From Rhizomicrobium sp. (GTDB lineage: Bacteria > Pseudomonadota > Alphaproteobacteria > Micropepsales > Micropepsaceae), in the NCBI GenBank assembly GCA_037200045.1, contig JBBCHM010000001.1, positions 2,542,001-2,606,000 of the forward strand: a stretch of 64,000 nucleotides of DNA, in the 5' to 3' direction. The notes under the pieces are model-generated. The model did not search any database. It saw nothing but the letters and a program-made list of their open reading frames with translations, and was not told the DNA's origin. The translations under genes were made by a program, and so were the position numbers. Shown piece by piece: positions 9,111 to 18,712 of this stretch; the first letter of the stretch is position 1; each line of letters opens with the position of its first letter.

Positions 9111-12100
9111 GCTTCTCCGAGACCTTCATCCGCCGGCCGATCGCCACCACGCTCCTGACCATCGGTCTGGCGCTGGCCGGCGGCGTCGCCTATTTCCTGC
9201 TCCCCGTCGAGGCGCTGCCGAACATCGACGTGCCGACGATCTCGGTGACCGCGTCCTTGCCGGGTGCCAGTCCGCAGACGGTGTCGACCAGTGTGACGAC
9301 GCCGCTGGAGCGGCATCTGGGCGTCATCGCCGATGTCGACGAGATGACCTCGACCAGTTCGGTCGGCTCGGCCCGCATCACGCTGCAGTTCAATGCCAAG
9401 CGCAATATCGACGGCGCGGCGCGCGATGTGCAGGCGGCGATCAATGCGGCGCGGGCCGATCTTCCCGCCTCGCTGCGTTCCAACCCGACCTATCGCAAGG
9501 TCAATCCGGCCGACCAGCCGATCCTGATCCTATCGCTGACCTCGACCACGCTGTCGCCCGGGCAGATCTACGATTCCGCCTCGAACATCCTGCAGCAAAA
9601 GCTCTCCACGGTGGACGGCATAGGCCAGGTGCAGATCGCCGGCGGCTCGCTGCCGGCGGTGCGGGTCGAGCTCAATCCGCGCGCTTTGTTCAAATACGGC
9701 ATCGGGCTGGAGGACGTGCGCGCCGCGCTGTCGGCCGCCAACGCCAACGCGCCCAAGGGCGCGGTGGAGGAAGGCACGCAGCGCTATCAGGTCTATGTCA
9801 ACGACACCGCCACCAAGGCCAGCCAGTACAAGACGCTGATCGTCGCCTACCGCAATGGCGCGGCGGTCAGGCTCACCGACGTGGCGGAGGTCGACGACAG
9901 CGTCGAGGACGTGCGCAATATCGGCATGTCGAACAACCAGCCGGCCATCCTGGTGCTCCTGTTCCGCACCCCTGGCGCCAACATCATCCAGACCGTCGAC
10001 AATGTGAAGGCGGTGCTGCCGCAGCTCCAGGCCGCGCTGCCGCCCTCGATCCATCTCGACATCGCGATCGACCGCACCGGCACGATCCACGATTCGCTGC
10101 GCGACGTGCAGCGCTCGATGATGGTCTCGATCCTGCTCGTGATGTTCGTCGTCTATCTCTTCCTGCGCGACGGGCGGGCCGCAATCATTCCCTCCGTCGC
10201 GGTGCCCCTGTCGCTGATCGGCACCTTCGGGGCGATGTACCTGCTCGGCTACACGCTCAACAACCTGTCGCTGATGGCGCTGACCGTCGCCACCGGCTTC
10301 GTGGTGGACGACGCCATCGTGGTGCTGGAGAACGTCTCGCGCCACATCGAAGGCGGCATGTCCCGGCTCGAGGCGACGATCGCCGGCACGCGCGAGGTCG
10401 CCTTCACCGTGCTGTCGATGAGCATCTCCCTCGTCGCCGTGTTCATCCCGATCCTGCTGATGGGCGGCATCGTGGGGCGCTATTTCAACGAGTTCGCCAT
10501 GGTGCTGACCGTGGCCATCACCATCTCGCTGATCGTGTCGCTGACGACCACGCCGATGCTCTGCGCCATCCTCGACCTGCACCGGGTCGGCCGCGGCCAG
10601 GGCCCGCTGCTGCGCCTTTCGGAGCGCGCCTTCAACGCGGCGCGCGATTTCTACGCCCGCACGCTTTCGGTTGCCCTGCGGATACCGGGCTGGATCGCGC
10701 TTGTCCTGCTGGTCACGATCCTCGCCAATTTCGTCCTCTACTATTACGTGCCCAAGGGCTTCTTCCCGGACGAGGATACCGGCCAGGCGTTCGGCATGAT
10801 CCGCGCCGGTCCGTCGATCTCGTTCCAGCTGATGAAGCAGAAATTCGCCCAGTTCATGAAGATCGTGAGCGAGGATCCGGCGGTCCAGGACGTCACCGGC
10901 ACGATCGGCGGCGGCGGCGGCGGACCGCGCGGCGGCGCCACCAACACCGGCAGCGTCTTCGTCCAGTTGAAGCCGCTCGCCGAACGCGGCGGGCTGACGA
11001 CCGATCAGGTGGTCGCGCGCATCACGCCGAAATTCTCCGCGGTCACCGGGGCGCGGCTGTTCCTGAGCGGCGGCCGCGACGTCCGCGTGGGCGGGCGGCA
11101 GAGCAGCGGGTCCTATCAGTACACGATCACCGCCGACACGCTCGAAGAGCTCGAGCAATGGCTGCCCAAGATCACCGACGCCTTCAACGACATGCCCGAG
11201 ATCGACCAGGTCAATTCCGACCGCGGCGACCAGGGGCTCGAAATCGCGCTCAAGATCGACCGCTCCACCGCGGCCCGGCTCGGCGTCAGCACCTCGCAGA
11301 TCGATAACACGCTCTACGACGCGTTCGGCCAGCGCCAGGTTTCGACGATCTACGAGGACATGAACCAGTATCACGTGGTCATGGAGGTGGCGCCGCAGTT
11401 CTGGCAGAGCCCCGAGACCCTCAAGGACATCTACGTCAGCACTTCCGGCGGCTCGATCAGCGGCACCCAGGCGTCCGGCGCGGTGGCCGGAACCACCATC
11501 GTCACGCCGACGGCCGGAGCGGCGGCATCCGCCACCGCCGTCGCGGCGCCGACCGCGGCCGACGTCGCCGCCGATCTGGTGCGCAACCAGCAGGCCAATG
11601 CCCTGGTCAACAGCGCGCGCGGCGGCGCCTCGACCGGCGCCTCGGTCTCGACCCGGCAGGAGACGATGATCCCGCTATCGGCGGTGGCGAGCTACGGCCC
11701 CTCGACGGCGCCGCTCGGCATCAACCACCAGGGACCTTTCGTGGTCACGACCTTCTCGTTCGAACTCGCCAAGGGCGTATCGCTCGGCCAGGCGACCGTA
11801 GCGATCCAGAAGAAGATGGCCGAGATCAAGGTGCCGGTCTCGATCCAGGGCATGTTCGCCGGCACCGCCAAGGCGTTCACCGACTCGGTCAACAGCCAGC
11901 CGGTGCTGATCCTCTCCGCCCTGATCACGATCTACATCGTGCTGGGCGTGCTTTATGAGAGCTATGTGCATCCCTTGACGATCCTCTCGACGCTGCCCTC
12001 GGCGGGCGTCGGCGCGGTGCTGGCGCTGTTCCTGTTCCATGTCGAGTTCAGCCTGATCGCCATGATCGGCGTCATCCTCCTGATCGGCATCGTGAAGAAG

Positions 12101-12454
12101 AATGCGATCATGATGATCGACTTCGCCATCCAGGCCGAACGGCACCAGGGACTGAGCCCGCGCGACGCGATCTACCAGGCGTGCCTGCTGCGCTTTCGGC
12201 CCATCATGATGACGAGCTTCGCCGCGATCCTGGGCGCGTTGCCGCTCGCTTTCGGCTATGGCACCGGCTCGGAGCTGCGCCAGCCGCTCGGCATCTCGAT
12301 CGTCGGCGGATTGCTGCTGAGCCAGATCCTGACGCTGTACACGACGCCCGTCGTCTACCTTTACCTCGACCAGTTCCGGCGGTGGTGCAAGGTATACTGG
12401 GAGCGGTTCTACGCCTGGCTCCTGGGCGAAGCGCCGCCGATGGCGGCAAAGTGA
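9107..12454 (+). CDS. mdtC: RND multidrug efflux permease, MdtC-like, with low-complexity insertion
   Basis: A 1115-residue RND permease, the partner of the preceding one (ATGA overlap), with the same hallmarks: [53 protein letters not shown]. It is longer than the usual 1025-1050 residues. Most of the excess is an Ala/Thr/Ser-rich stretch at about residues 780-860 in the second periplasmic docking/porter loop ([20 protein letters not shown] and onward), plus a Gly-rich loop [10 protein letters not shown] near 603. It is followed by a 10-bp hairpin shared with the convergent mlaA gene. Confidence 0.9.
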   Translation: MSFSETFIRRPIATTLLTIGLALAGGVAYFLLPVEALPNIDVPTISVTASLPGASPQTVSTSVTTPLERHLGVIADVDEMTSTSSVGSARITLQFNAKRNIDGAARDVQAAINAARADLPASLRSNPTYRKVNPADQPILILSLTSTTLSPGQIYDSASNILQQKLSTVDGIGQVQIAGGSLPAVRVELNPRALFKYGIGLEDVRAALSAANANAPKGAVEEGTQRYQVYVNDTATKASQYKTLIVAYRNGAAVRLTDVAEVDDSVEDVRNIGMSNNQPAILVLLFRTPGANIIQTVDNVKAVLPQLQAALPPSIHLDIAIDRTGTIHDSLRDVQRSMMVSILLVMFVVYLFLRDGRAAIIPSVAVPLSLIGTFGAMYLLGYTLNNLSLMALTVATGFVVDDAIVVLENVSRHIEGGMSRLEATIAGTREVAFTVLSMSISLVAVFIPILLMGGIVGRYFNEFAMVLTVAITISLIVSLTTTPMLCAILDLHRVGRGQGPLLRLSERAFNAARDFYARTLSVALRIPGWIALVLLVTILANFVLYYYVPKGFFPDEDTGQAFGMIRAGPSISFQLMKQKFAQFMKIVSEDPAVQDVTGTIGGGGGGPRGGATNTGSVFVQLKPLAERGGLTTDQVVARITPKFSAVTGARLFLSGGRDVRVGGRQSSGSYQYTITADTLEELEQWLPKITDAFNDMPEIDQVNSDRGDQGLEIALKIDRSTAARLGVSTSQIDNTLYDAFGQRQVSTIYEDMNQYHVVMEVAPQFWQSPETLKDIYVSTSGGSISGTQASGAVAGTTIVTPTAGAAASATAVAAPTAADVAADLVRNQQANALVNSARGGASTGASVSTRQETMIPLSAVASYGPSTAPLGINHQGPFVVTTFSFELAKGVSLGQATVAIQKKMAEIKVPVSIQGMFAGTAKAFTDSVNSQPVLILSALITIYIVLGVLYESYVHPLTILSTLPSAGVGAVLALFLFHVEFSLIAMIGVILLIGIVKKNAIMMIDFAIQAERHQGLSPRDAIYQACLLRFRPIMMTSFAAILGALPLAFGYGTGSELRQPLGISIVGGLLLSQILTLYTTPVVYLYLDQFRRWCKVYWERFYAWLLGEAPPMAAK

Positions 12455-12458
12455 ACAA

Positions 12459-12480
12459 CCTCTCCCGCAAGCGGGAGAGG
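12459..12480. terminator. Hairpin between convergent mdtC and mlaA
   Basis: A perfect 10-bp inverted repeat (12459-12468 CCTCTCCCGC with 12471-12480) separated by AA, directly abutting the mlaA stop codon. It belongs to a family of similar palindromes in this window (55803-55828, 51518-51542 and, more loosely, 46697-46719). There is no clear T-tract, so it may be a dispersed repeat that serves as a transcription end. Confidence 0.6.
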
Positions 12481-13200
12481 TCACAAATTCGGCAGGTTCT
12501 CGGTGTCCGGCGCGCCGTTGCGGATTTCGGCGTTGCGGTGCTGGCGATAGAGGCTGCGCGTCGTGGCGTAGAGGTCGACCGAGGTCCGCTCGATCTGGTC
12601 CAGATTGTCGACATTGCGCGCCCTGAGATCGACGATCTCCGAGCCGGCGCGGATCATCGAAAAGAGGGTCGAGTTGTTCCACTTCAGGTAGGTGAAGGGG
12701 TCCAGCGCGACGTCGCCGCCGATGCCGACGACATCGCGCGGATTGCTGGGGCCGGCCAGCGGCAGCACGAGATAGGGCCCCTCATCGGCGCCCCATACCG
12801 CCAGCGTCTGGCCGAAATCCTCGCCATGGCCGGGAATGCCCATCCTGGCGGCGACATCGAACACACCCCCCACTCCGAGTGTGGAATTGAGGACGGCGCG
12901 GCCGAGCGTCTCGCTGCCCCGGGTGGTCTCGCCCTGCAACAGGTCGTTGGCGAAGATCACCGGCGAATCCAGGTTCGACAGGAAGTTGTGGATGCCGTCG
13001 CGCACGAAGCCCGGCGTCACGTGGTTGTAGAACACCGCGACGGGGCGGGCGACCGCATGATCGACCGAGTGATCGAAGTCGAAAATCTGCCGATTGGTCT
13101 GCTCATAAGGGTCGTTTTGACCGGTCGGGTCGGTGGTGGCGCAGCCGGACAGTGCGGCGGCCAGCGACAGAACCGCGAGGAAGGAAGGAATACGCGTCAT
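12481..13200 (-). CDS. mlaA: MlaA (VacJ) family outer-membrane lipoprotein
   Basis: A 239-residue lipoprotein of the Mla retrograde phospholipid transport system, which removes misplaced phospholipids from the outer leaflet of the outer membrane. Seen: a signal peptide with lipobox LSGC, the diagnostic DPYEQTNRQIFDFDHSVD start, then LNSTLGVGGVFDVAARMGIP, EDFGQTLAVWG and GPYLVLPLAGPS. I chose the ATG at 13200, which gives a normal signal peptide; an upstream in-frame ATG at 13218 is possible. No mlaBCDEF genes lie beside it. The last 20 residues are polar. Confidence 0.92.
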   Translation of the reverse strand: MTRIPSFLAVLSLAAALSGCATTDPTGQNDPYEQTNRQIFDFDHSVDHAVARPVAVFYNHVTPGFVRDGIHNFLSNLDSPVIFANDLLQGETTRGSETLGRAVLNSTLGVGGVFDVAARMGIPGHGEDFGQTLAVWGADEGPYLVLPLAGPSNPRDVVGIGGDVALDPFTYLKWNNSTLFSMIRAGSEIVDLRARNVDNLDQIERTSVDLYATTRSLYRQHRNAEIRNGAPDTENLPNL

Positions 13201-13320
13201 TGCCCCATACCCATGCATTGGCAGAATCGATCTCAGTTCCGAATATAACTCAACATATTGGGATTGGTGCCCCCGACCGACAAGGGGCCGCGACAATGCG
13301 CCAAAAGAAAGCAGTTTTAT

Positions 13321-14118
13321 TCAAATGCCGCCATACCACTGATAGCCCTGATCCTCCCAGTACCCGCCCTTGCCGCCGCCGATCCGGTCGTAGCTCGCGA
13401 CCAGATCGATCCGCTGCACATATTTGGGCATTTTATAGCCAAGTTGGCGCTCCGCGCGCACCCGGATCGGGGCGCCGTTCGCGACCGGCAGGGCCTCGCC
13501 GTTCAATTCATAGGCAAGAATCGTCTGTGGATGAGTCGCCTCGAGCAGGTCGAGGCTCTCATAATAGAACGGAGGGGGAATGAGATTTCCTTGGGCGTCA
13601 ACATCCTCCGTCCCCATCGGATCGGCGCAATAGAACACGACATAGCGCGCCTCCGGCTTCGGCCCGGCCAAGGCGAGGATGGCGGCCAGCGGCGCGCCGG
13701 TCCATTGCCCGATGCAGCTCCAGCCCTCGACGCAATCGTGGCGTGTGATCTGGGTGCGCGGCGGGAATTTGCGGATATCGGCGAGCGACAGCTTGAGCGG
13801 GTTCCTGACCAAGCCGCCGACCGGGATGATCCAGTCCTTGAAGCCCTGGGACAGGTGGACGTTGTAGTCGTTGGTGTTGGGGTTGAGCGTGCCGTTGGGC
13901 CGGAACACCGCCGCGATGTCGGCCTTGGCGAACTCCGGCGCCAGCGCATGGCCGCCGGCGAACAGCAATTGGGCGCGCCGCGTCAGCTTCTCGACCTCGC
14001 CCAGCAGGTTCACCGCCCAGGGCGCGTCCGCGATGCCGGTGCAGCCGGCCAGCACCAGCGTGGCGAGCGCGGCCGTGCCGCGCACGAGCACGCCGCGGCG
14101 CGAGGCGCGGTCAGACAT
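13321..14118 (-). CDS. Tat-exported molybdopterin oxidoreductase lipoprotein (sulfite oxidase/MsrP superfamily)
   Basis: A 265-residue periplasmic oxidoreductase with the sulfite-oxidase-type molybdopterin domain. The N-terminus is a twin-arginine signal (ASRRGVLVRG) that ends in a lipobox (VLAGC, Cys26), predicting a membrane-tethered lipoprotein. The molybdenum ligand is Cys129 in TRHDCVEGWSC. It overlaps by 8 bp the downstream-encoded half of the pair in the same transcript, a cytochrome b-type membrane protein (14111-15025), which presumably supplies or accepts electrons. Family members include MsrP, which repairs oxidised methionine, but the substrate here is unknown and the partner is not a clear MsrQ. 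Confidence 0.8.
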   Translation of the reverse strand: MSDRASRRGVLVRGTAALATLVLAGCTGIADAPWAVNLLGEVEKLTRRAQLLFAGGHALAPEFAKADIAAVFRPNGTLNPNTNDYNVHLSQGFKDWIIPVGGLVRNPLKLSLADIRKFPPRTQITRHDCVEGWSCIGQWTGAPLAAILALAGPKPEARYVVFYCADPMGTEDVDAQGNLIPPPFYYESLDLLEATHPQTILAYELNGEALPVANGAPIRVRAERQLGYKMPKYVQRIDLVASYDRIGGGKGGYWEDQGYQWYGGI

Positions 14119-15025
14119 CGCTCCTCTCCTTCTCGATCGCGAAGTAGCCGGTGATCATGGAGCGCAGGCCGTTGAGCGGCGCCGACGCGATCAGCGCCGC
14201 CATATGGACGAAGAAGAAGCCCAGGAAGGAGAACGCGACGATGAAATGGAGGGTGCGCGCGCTCTGCCGGCCGCCGAACACCCAGAGCAGGAAGGGAAAG
14301 GCGCTGTCCATCATCGGCGACATGGTGAGGCCGGTCAGCACGATCAACGGTCCCAGCACGCACAGCACGAAGAAATAGGTCAGGCGCTGAAGGCCGTTGT
14401 AGTGCTTGGCCGCCTCGCCCTTGGGGAATTGCAGCTTGGCGTGGGTGACGATCTCGTGCGGCAGGCCGGTGAAATCCTTCTTCGTCGGCAGCAATTCCTT
14501 GGTGAAATGGCCGCTCCAGAACGCATAGGCGAAATAGGCGACGGCGTTGACCACGAGCAGCCAGGCGAAGGCGAAGTGCCAGAGCCGGCCGAGCGCCAGG
14601 CTGGGCGAGGCGCTCGGGATCGTCGCCCAGGCCGGGAAGCCGCGCACCGTCTTGACGCCGTCGGTGTCCGAGGCGCCGAACACGCCGTCGGTGTTGAACG
14701 TCCAGGGGCCGATCTGCGTCACGCCCCAGAAATGCTCGCTGGTGCCCTGCGCGGTCATCGCCAGGATCGGGCGGTCGAAGTGGGATGTGATCCCCCAATA
14801 GAGCGCGGGATGGGCGTTGAAGATCTGAAGACCGGTCATCAGCATGACCAGCATGCAGACGGCATTGATCCAATGCAGCAGGCGCACCGGCACCGTGTGC
14901 CGGTAAAAAAGATAGGTCGGCGGGCGCGGCCCGCGCGGCGGCAGATGCAGCGCGGCGCGGATGCGGTCGATGACCATGTCCTCGCCGACTTTCCCTTGCG
15001 GCAACGATTGGGTTGCGTCCGTCAT
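14111..15025 (-). CDS. Cytochrome b561-type membrane subunit
   Basis: A 304-residue polytopic membrane protein with the dihaem cytochrome b/b561 fold. Candidate haem ligands are His in RHTVPVRLLHWINA, HFAFAWLLVVNAV, and LHFIVAFSFLGFFFVHMAA. Four or five membrane helices are evident. I took the ATG at 15025 (MTDATQSLPQG), since the upstream in-frame extension has no hydrophobic or conserved content. It is the first gene of a two-gene operon with the molybdopterin lipoprotein and probably exchanges electrons between quinol and that enzyme (inference). Confidence 0.78.
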   Translation of the reverse strand: MTDATQSLPQGKVGEDMVIDRIRAALHLPPRGPRPPTYLFYRHTVPVRLLHWINAVCMLVMLMTGLQIFNAHPALYWGITSHFDRPILAMTAQGTSEHFWGVTQIGPWTFNTDGVFGASDTDGVKTVRGFPAWATIPSASPSLALGRLWHFAFAWLLVVNAVAYFAYAFWSGHFTKELLPTKKDFTGLPHEIVTHAKLQFPKGEAAKHYNGLQRLTYFFVLCVLGPLIVLTGLTMSPMMDSAFPFLLWVFGGRQSARTLHFIVAFSFLGFFFVHMAALIASAPLNGLRSMITGYFAIEKERSDV

Positions 15026-15168
15026 GGCTGATCCCGATGGGGCGCCGGGACCATAGCAGTCCCATGAACCGAATTCGCCGCAGTTGCCGGTTTCGTTACA
15101 GGCTTCCACTATCGCCCCCGCGGCCCGCAAAGAGGCCGGTTTGAAATCGACTTAGGAAGGGCTGGTTC

Positions 15169-15948
15169 ATGGCAGATCGCGTCAAGGGAAAGGTCGCTCT
15201 CGTCACCGGCGGGGCCAGCGGCATCGGGCGGGCGAGCGCGCTCCTGCTTGCCAGGGAAGGCGCCAAGGTCGCCGTCACCGATATCCAGGACGACCAGGGC
15301 AAGGATGTCGGCGGCGCGATCGCGAAGTCCGGCGGCGAGGCGATCTACCTGCACCACGACGTCGCCAGCGAAGAGGCCTGGGAAAGCGTCGCCGCCGCGG
15401 TCAAGGCGAAATTCGGCCGGCTCGACATCCTGGTCAACAATGCCGGCATCGCCATCGCCGGCTCGGTGCTGACGATGACGCTGGCCGATTGGCGGCGGCA
15501 GACCGCGATCAATCTCGACGGCGTGTTCCTGGGCGTGAAGCATTGCCTGCCGCTGCTGCGGGCGAGCGGCGGCGGTTCCATCATCAACATCTCCTCGCTG
15601 GCGGGGCTCAAGGGATCGCCGACGCTGGCCGGCTATTGCGCCACCAAGGGCGGTGTGCGGCTGTTCACCAAGGCGGTGGCGCTGGAGTGCGGCGCGGCAC
15701 GTGACAATGTAAGGGTGAACTCCATTCACCCGGGCATCATCGAAACCCCGATCTGGGCCGGCATCGTGCCCGGCGGCGCCGGCGCCAATGCGCCGAACCT
15801 CGACCAGATTTCCGAAATGGCCGTGCCGATCGGCAAGAAGGGCGTGCCCGAGGATATCGCGCAGGGCGTGCTCTACCTCGCCAGCGACGAGTCGCGCTAC
15901 GTGACCGGGAGTGAGCTCGTCATCGACGGCGGGATGTCGACGCGCTAG
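15169..15948 (+). CDS. SDR-family NAD(P)-dependent oxidoreductase
   Basis: A 259-residue classical short-chain dehydrogenase. Seen: the nucleotide-binding TGGASGIG motif at about 14-21, NNAG at about 90, the catalytic Ser in ISSL and Tyr-x-x-x-Lys in GYCATKGG, and the C-terminal GSELVIDGGM typical of the family. Asp38 (TDIQDD) after beta-2 suggests NAD preference. The substrate is unknown. It lies about 1 kb upstream of a uronate operon that lacks an obvious fructuronate reductase, so a mannonate dehydrogenase role is possible but unsupported by sequence. Confidence 0.85.
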   Translation: MADRVKGKVALVTGGASGIGRASALLLAREGAKVAVTDIQDDQGKDVGGAIAKSGGEAIYLHHDVASEEAWESVAAAVKAKFGRLDILVNNAGIAIAGSVLTMTLADWRRQTAINLDGVFLGVKHCLPLLRASGGGSIINISSLAGLKGSPTLAGYCATKGGVRLFTKAVALECGAARDNVRVNSIHPGIIETPIWAGIVPGGAGANAPNLDQISEMAVPIGKKGVPEDIAQGVLYLASDESRYVTGSELVIDGGMSTR

Positions 15949-16037
15949 CCCCGCAAAATGTCCGGCCGTCGTCGCCCGACGGTCGACGGCGTCCGGGCGG
16001 CGCGGTAGAAGTCCGCTGTCGAAGTGGGGGCTTCAGC

Positions 16038-16814
16038 ATGAGCGATACCGTCATGGGCGCGGCGCCTGTGCGCGGCGCGCCGTTCGCGCCATACCACAGG
16101 TGGGATCGCAATTTCTTCCTCGCGCTGGTGCTGGCCATCTGGGTCGGCATCCTGATGGGCTTCGGCGGCCAGATCGCCGATCGCCTCCGCAGCGGCGCCC
16201 CGCCCTATCCGTGGATCGTGCACGTCCATGCGGTCGCCTTCGTGGGCTGGCTGGTGCTGCTGACGGCGCAGGTGCTGCTGATCCGCCGCAGGCGCCCGCA
16301 GCTTCATGCCCGGCTCGGCATCTGGATGATGGGGCTGGCCGCCTTCATGGTCGTGATCGGGCCCGCGACCGCGATCGTCATGCAGCGCCTTCACTTCGGC
16401 ACCAAGGACGGCGATCCCGCCTTCCTGGCGGTGCAGCTCACCGACATCGTCGCGTTTGCGATCCTCGTCACCGCCGCATTTCTGAAGCGCAACGATCCGT
16501 CCGCGCATAAGCGGCTGATGCTGCTGGCGACGCTTTACATCTCCGATGCCGGCTTCGCCCGCTGGCTGGGAGTCGCCATCGGCAAGATGATGGGCGCCTA
16601 TGACGGGTTCTGGCCGTTCCTGGCCGAGGGTTTCCTTCTGCCGGACCTCCTGATCCTCTCGCTCGGCGCCTACGACCTCGTCACCCGCAAGCGGCTCCAT
16701 CCGGCTTATGTGGGTGGCGCGGCCTGGGCGGCGGCGCTGCAACTCACGGCAACCTATCTCTATAATCTGGCCCCGTTCTGGAAGGGCTGGGCAACCCACC
16801 TGATCGGGCATTGA
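16038..16814 (+). CDS. Conserved membrane protein of unknown function
   Basis: A 258-residue integral membrane protein with about seven hydrophobic helices. Distinctive segments are PYPWIVHVHAVAFVGWLVLL, QLHARLGIWMMGLAAFMVV and HKRLMLLATLYISDAGFARW. Histidines within or beside helices could bind haem or metal, as in related uncharacterised families, but I do not recognise a named function. It begins with an ATG at 16038 and stands alone between the SDR and the uronate operon. Confidence 0.7.
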   Translation: MSDTVMGAAPVRGAPFAPYHRWDRNFFLALVLAIWVGILMGFGGQIADRLRSGAPPYPWIVHVHAVAFVGWLVLLTAQVLLIRRRRPQLHARLGIWMMGLAAFMVVIGPATAIVMQRLHFGTKDGDPAFLAVQLTDIVAFAILVTAAFLKRNDPSAHKRLMLLATLYISDAGFARWLGVAIGKMMGAYDGFWPFLAEGFLLPDLLILSLGAYDLVTRKRLHPAYVGGAAWAAALQLTATYLYNLAPFWKGWATHLIGH

Positions 16815-16856
16815 GGCTCCGGCCCCCTTTTTCCGGCCGAGCGGTGCTCGACAAAC

Positions 16857-16871
16857 TGATACCGGTTACCA
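16857..16871. promoter_or_regulatory. Palindromic operator upstream of the uronate operon
   Basis: TGATACCGGTTACCA at 16857-16871 contains inverted TGRTA half-sites (TGATA on one strand, TGGTA on the other) around CCGGT, 64 bp before the eda start. LacI- and GntR-type regulators of sugar-acid genes bind sites of this kind. No such regulator gene is in the window, so the binding protein is unidentified. Confidence 0.5.
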
Positions 16872-16934
16872 TGCTCGAAATATGAAGCGGGGGCTGGCAA
16901 TGTGCCGGCCGCTTGCACGCATCGAGGGACGGAA

Positions 16935-17609
16935 ATGGCCAGAGACCGGCTGAAAGTGCTCACCGCCATCATCGACCAGGGAGTGATCCCGGTGTTCTAC
17001 CACCCCGACGTGGAGGTCTGCGCGAAGGTCATCCAGGCCTGCGCCAATGGCGGCGCGAAGTGCATCGAATTCACCAATCGCGGCGACTTCGCCGCGCATG
17101 TTTTCCTGGAGGTGACCCGACATTTTGCGAAAACCGATGGTAGCGTTATCATGGGGGTTGGGTCGGTGGTCGATGCTCCGACCGCCGGCCTCTACATCGC
17201 CAATGGAGCCAATTTCGTCGTGGGACCGATGACCAATCCGGAGGTGGCGCGCCTGTGCAACCGCCGCGGCATTCCCTACAGCCCCGGCTGCGGCAGCGCG
17301 ACGGAGATCTCCGAGGCGCAGGAGCTGGGCTGCGAGATCGTCAAGGTCTTCCCAGGCGGGAGCGTCGGCGGCCCCGCCTTCGTCAAGGCGGTGCTGGGGC
17401 CCATGCCCTGGACCAAGATCATGCCGACCGGCGGGGTCGAGGCGACCGAGGCGTCGTTGCGCGAATGGTTCGGCGCCGGGATCGTCGCGGCGGGCATCGG
17501 CTCCAACCTCATCAGCAAGAAGCTGCTCGACGCCAAGGACTATGACGGCATCGAGAAGAAGGTCCGCGATACCGTGCGTCTGATCAAAGAGATCCGTGGA
17601 AGCAAGTGA
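16935..17609 (+). CDS. eda: KDPG/KHG aldolase
   Basis: A 224-residue class I aldolase that cleaves 2-keto-3-deoxy-6-phosphogluconate to pyruvate and glyceraldehyde-3-phosphate, the last step of uronate breakdown and of the Entner-Doudoroff path. Seen: the GAKCIEFTNRG segment with the catalytic Glu, GVGSVVDAPTA, and the Schiff-base Lys in CEIVKVFPGG; PTGGV is the phosphate site. The ATG at 16935 follows a good GAGGGACGG ribosome site, preferred over an upstream in-frame start. First gene of a five-gene operon; its stop overlaps the next start (TGATG). Confidence 0.9.
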   Translation: MARDRLKVLTAIIDQGVIPVFYHPDVEVCAKVIQACANGGAKCIEFTNRGDFAAHVFLEVTRHFAKTDGSVIMGVGSVVDAPTAGLYIANGANFVVGPMTNPEVARLCNRRGIPYSPGCGSATEISEAQELGCEIVKVFPGGSVGGPAFVKAVLGPMPWTKIMPTGGVEATEASLREWFGAGIVAAGIGSNLISKKLLDAKDYDGIEKKVRDTVRLIKEIRGSK

Positions 17610-18712
17610 TGGCCGATATCCTGAACATCCGTCCCGCCAAGGACTGCAAATGGGACTGCGTCTCCTTCGGCGAGGTGATGCTGCGCTTCGATCCCGGTTT
17701 CGGCCGGGTGCGCAACAGCCGGCAGTTCACCGTGTGGGAAGGCGGCGGCGAATACAACGTCGCCCGCGCCATGCGCAAATGCTGGGGCAAGCGCGCTGCT
17801 GTGGTGACCGCGCTGCCGGTCAACGATCTCGGCTGGCTGGTGGAGGATTTCATCTGCCAAGGCGGCGTGGACATGAGCCACGTCATCTGGCGCGAGCATG
17901 ACGGCATCGGCCGCAACACCCGCGTCGGGCTGAACTTCACCGAGAAAGGCTTCGGCATCCGCGCCGCGCTGGGCTGTTCCGACCGCGCCAATTCGGCCGC
18001 CTCGCAGATCCGGCCCGGCGAAGTGAACTGGGAGAAGATCTTCGGCGAGGAAGGCGTGCGCTGGTTCCACACCGGCGGCATCTTCGCGGCGCTTGCGCCC
18101 AACACGAGCGAAGCGGTGATCGAGGCGGTGGAAGCCGCGCGCAAGCACGGCACCATCGTCTCCTACGACCTCAACTACCGCGCCTCGCTGTGGAAGAGCC
18201 AGGGCGGGCAGGAGGGCGCGCGCAAGATCAACCGGCACATTGCGAAATACGTCGATGTGATGATCGGCAATGAGGAGGATTTCACCGCCTGCCTCGGCTT
18301 CGAGGTCGAGGGCATGGACGAGCACATCTCCGCCATCGATCCCGCGAATTTCAAGAAGATGATCCTGACGGCGGTGAAGGACTATCCGAACTTCAAAGTC
18401 GCGGCGACGACGCTGCGCAACGCGAAGACCGCGACCTTCAACGACTGGTCGGCGATCCTCTATGCCGGCGGCGAATTCTTCCAGTCGATGATGCGCGAGA
18501 ATCTGGAAATCTACGACCGCGTCGGCGGCGGCGACGGTTTCGCCTCCGGCCTCGCCTATGGCTTCCTGGAAGGCAAGGGTCCGCAGGCGGCGGTGGAATA
18601 CGGCGCGGCGCACGGCGCGCTCGCCATGACCACGCCCGGCGACACGTCCATGGTCAACGCCAAGGAAGTCGAAGCGGTGATGAAGGGCAAGGGCGCCCGC
18701 GTGATCCGCTGA
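17609..18712 (+). CDS. kdgK: 2-keto-3-deoxygluconate kinase (PfkB family)
   Basis: A 367-residue sugar kinase of the PfkB/ribokinase fold, which phosphorylates 2-keto-3-deoxygluconate to KDPG. Seen: the N-terminal GEVMLRFDPGFGRVRNSRQF, the Gly-rich EGGGEYNVARAM, SYDLNYRASLW and the C-terminal anion-hole motif GGGDGFASGLAYG with the catalytic Asp. The start at 17609 overlaps the eda stop, and the stop overlaps the uxaC start (TGATG). Specificity for KDG is inferred mostly from context with eda, uxaC and manD. Confidence 0.88.
   Translation: MADILNIRPAKDCKWDCVSFGEVMLRFDPGFGRVRNSRQFTVWEGGGEYNVARAMRKCWGKRAAVVTALPVNDLGWLVEDFICQGGVDMSHVIWREHDGIGRNTRVGLNFTEKGFGIRAALGCSDRANSAASQIRPGEVNWEKIFGEEGVRWFHTGGIFAALAPNTSEAVIEAVEAARKHGTIVSYDLNYRASLWKSQGGQEGARKINRHIAKYVDVMIGNEEDFTACLGFEVEGMDEHISAIDPANFKKMILTAVKDYPNFKVAATTLRNAKTATFNDWSAILYAGGEFFQSMMRENLEIYDRVGGGDGFASGLAYGFLEGKGPQAAVEYGAAHGALAMTTPGDTSMVNAKEVEAVMKGKGARVIR

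Noticed and set aside
15966..15982. CCGTCG-TCGCC-CGACGG hairpin after the SDR gene as a terminator
   Set aside because: A short stem with no T-tract in very GC-rich DNA; likely chance.
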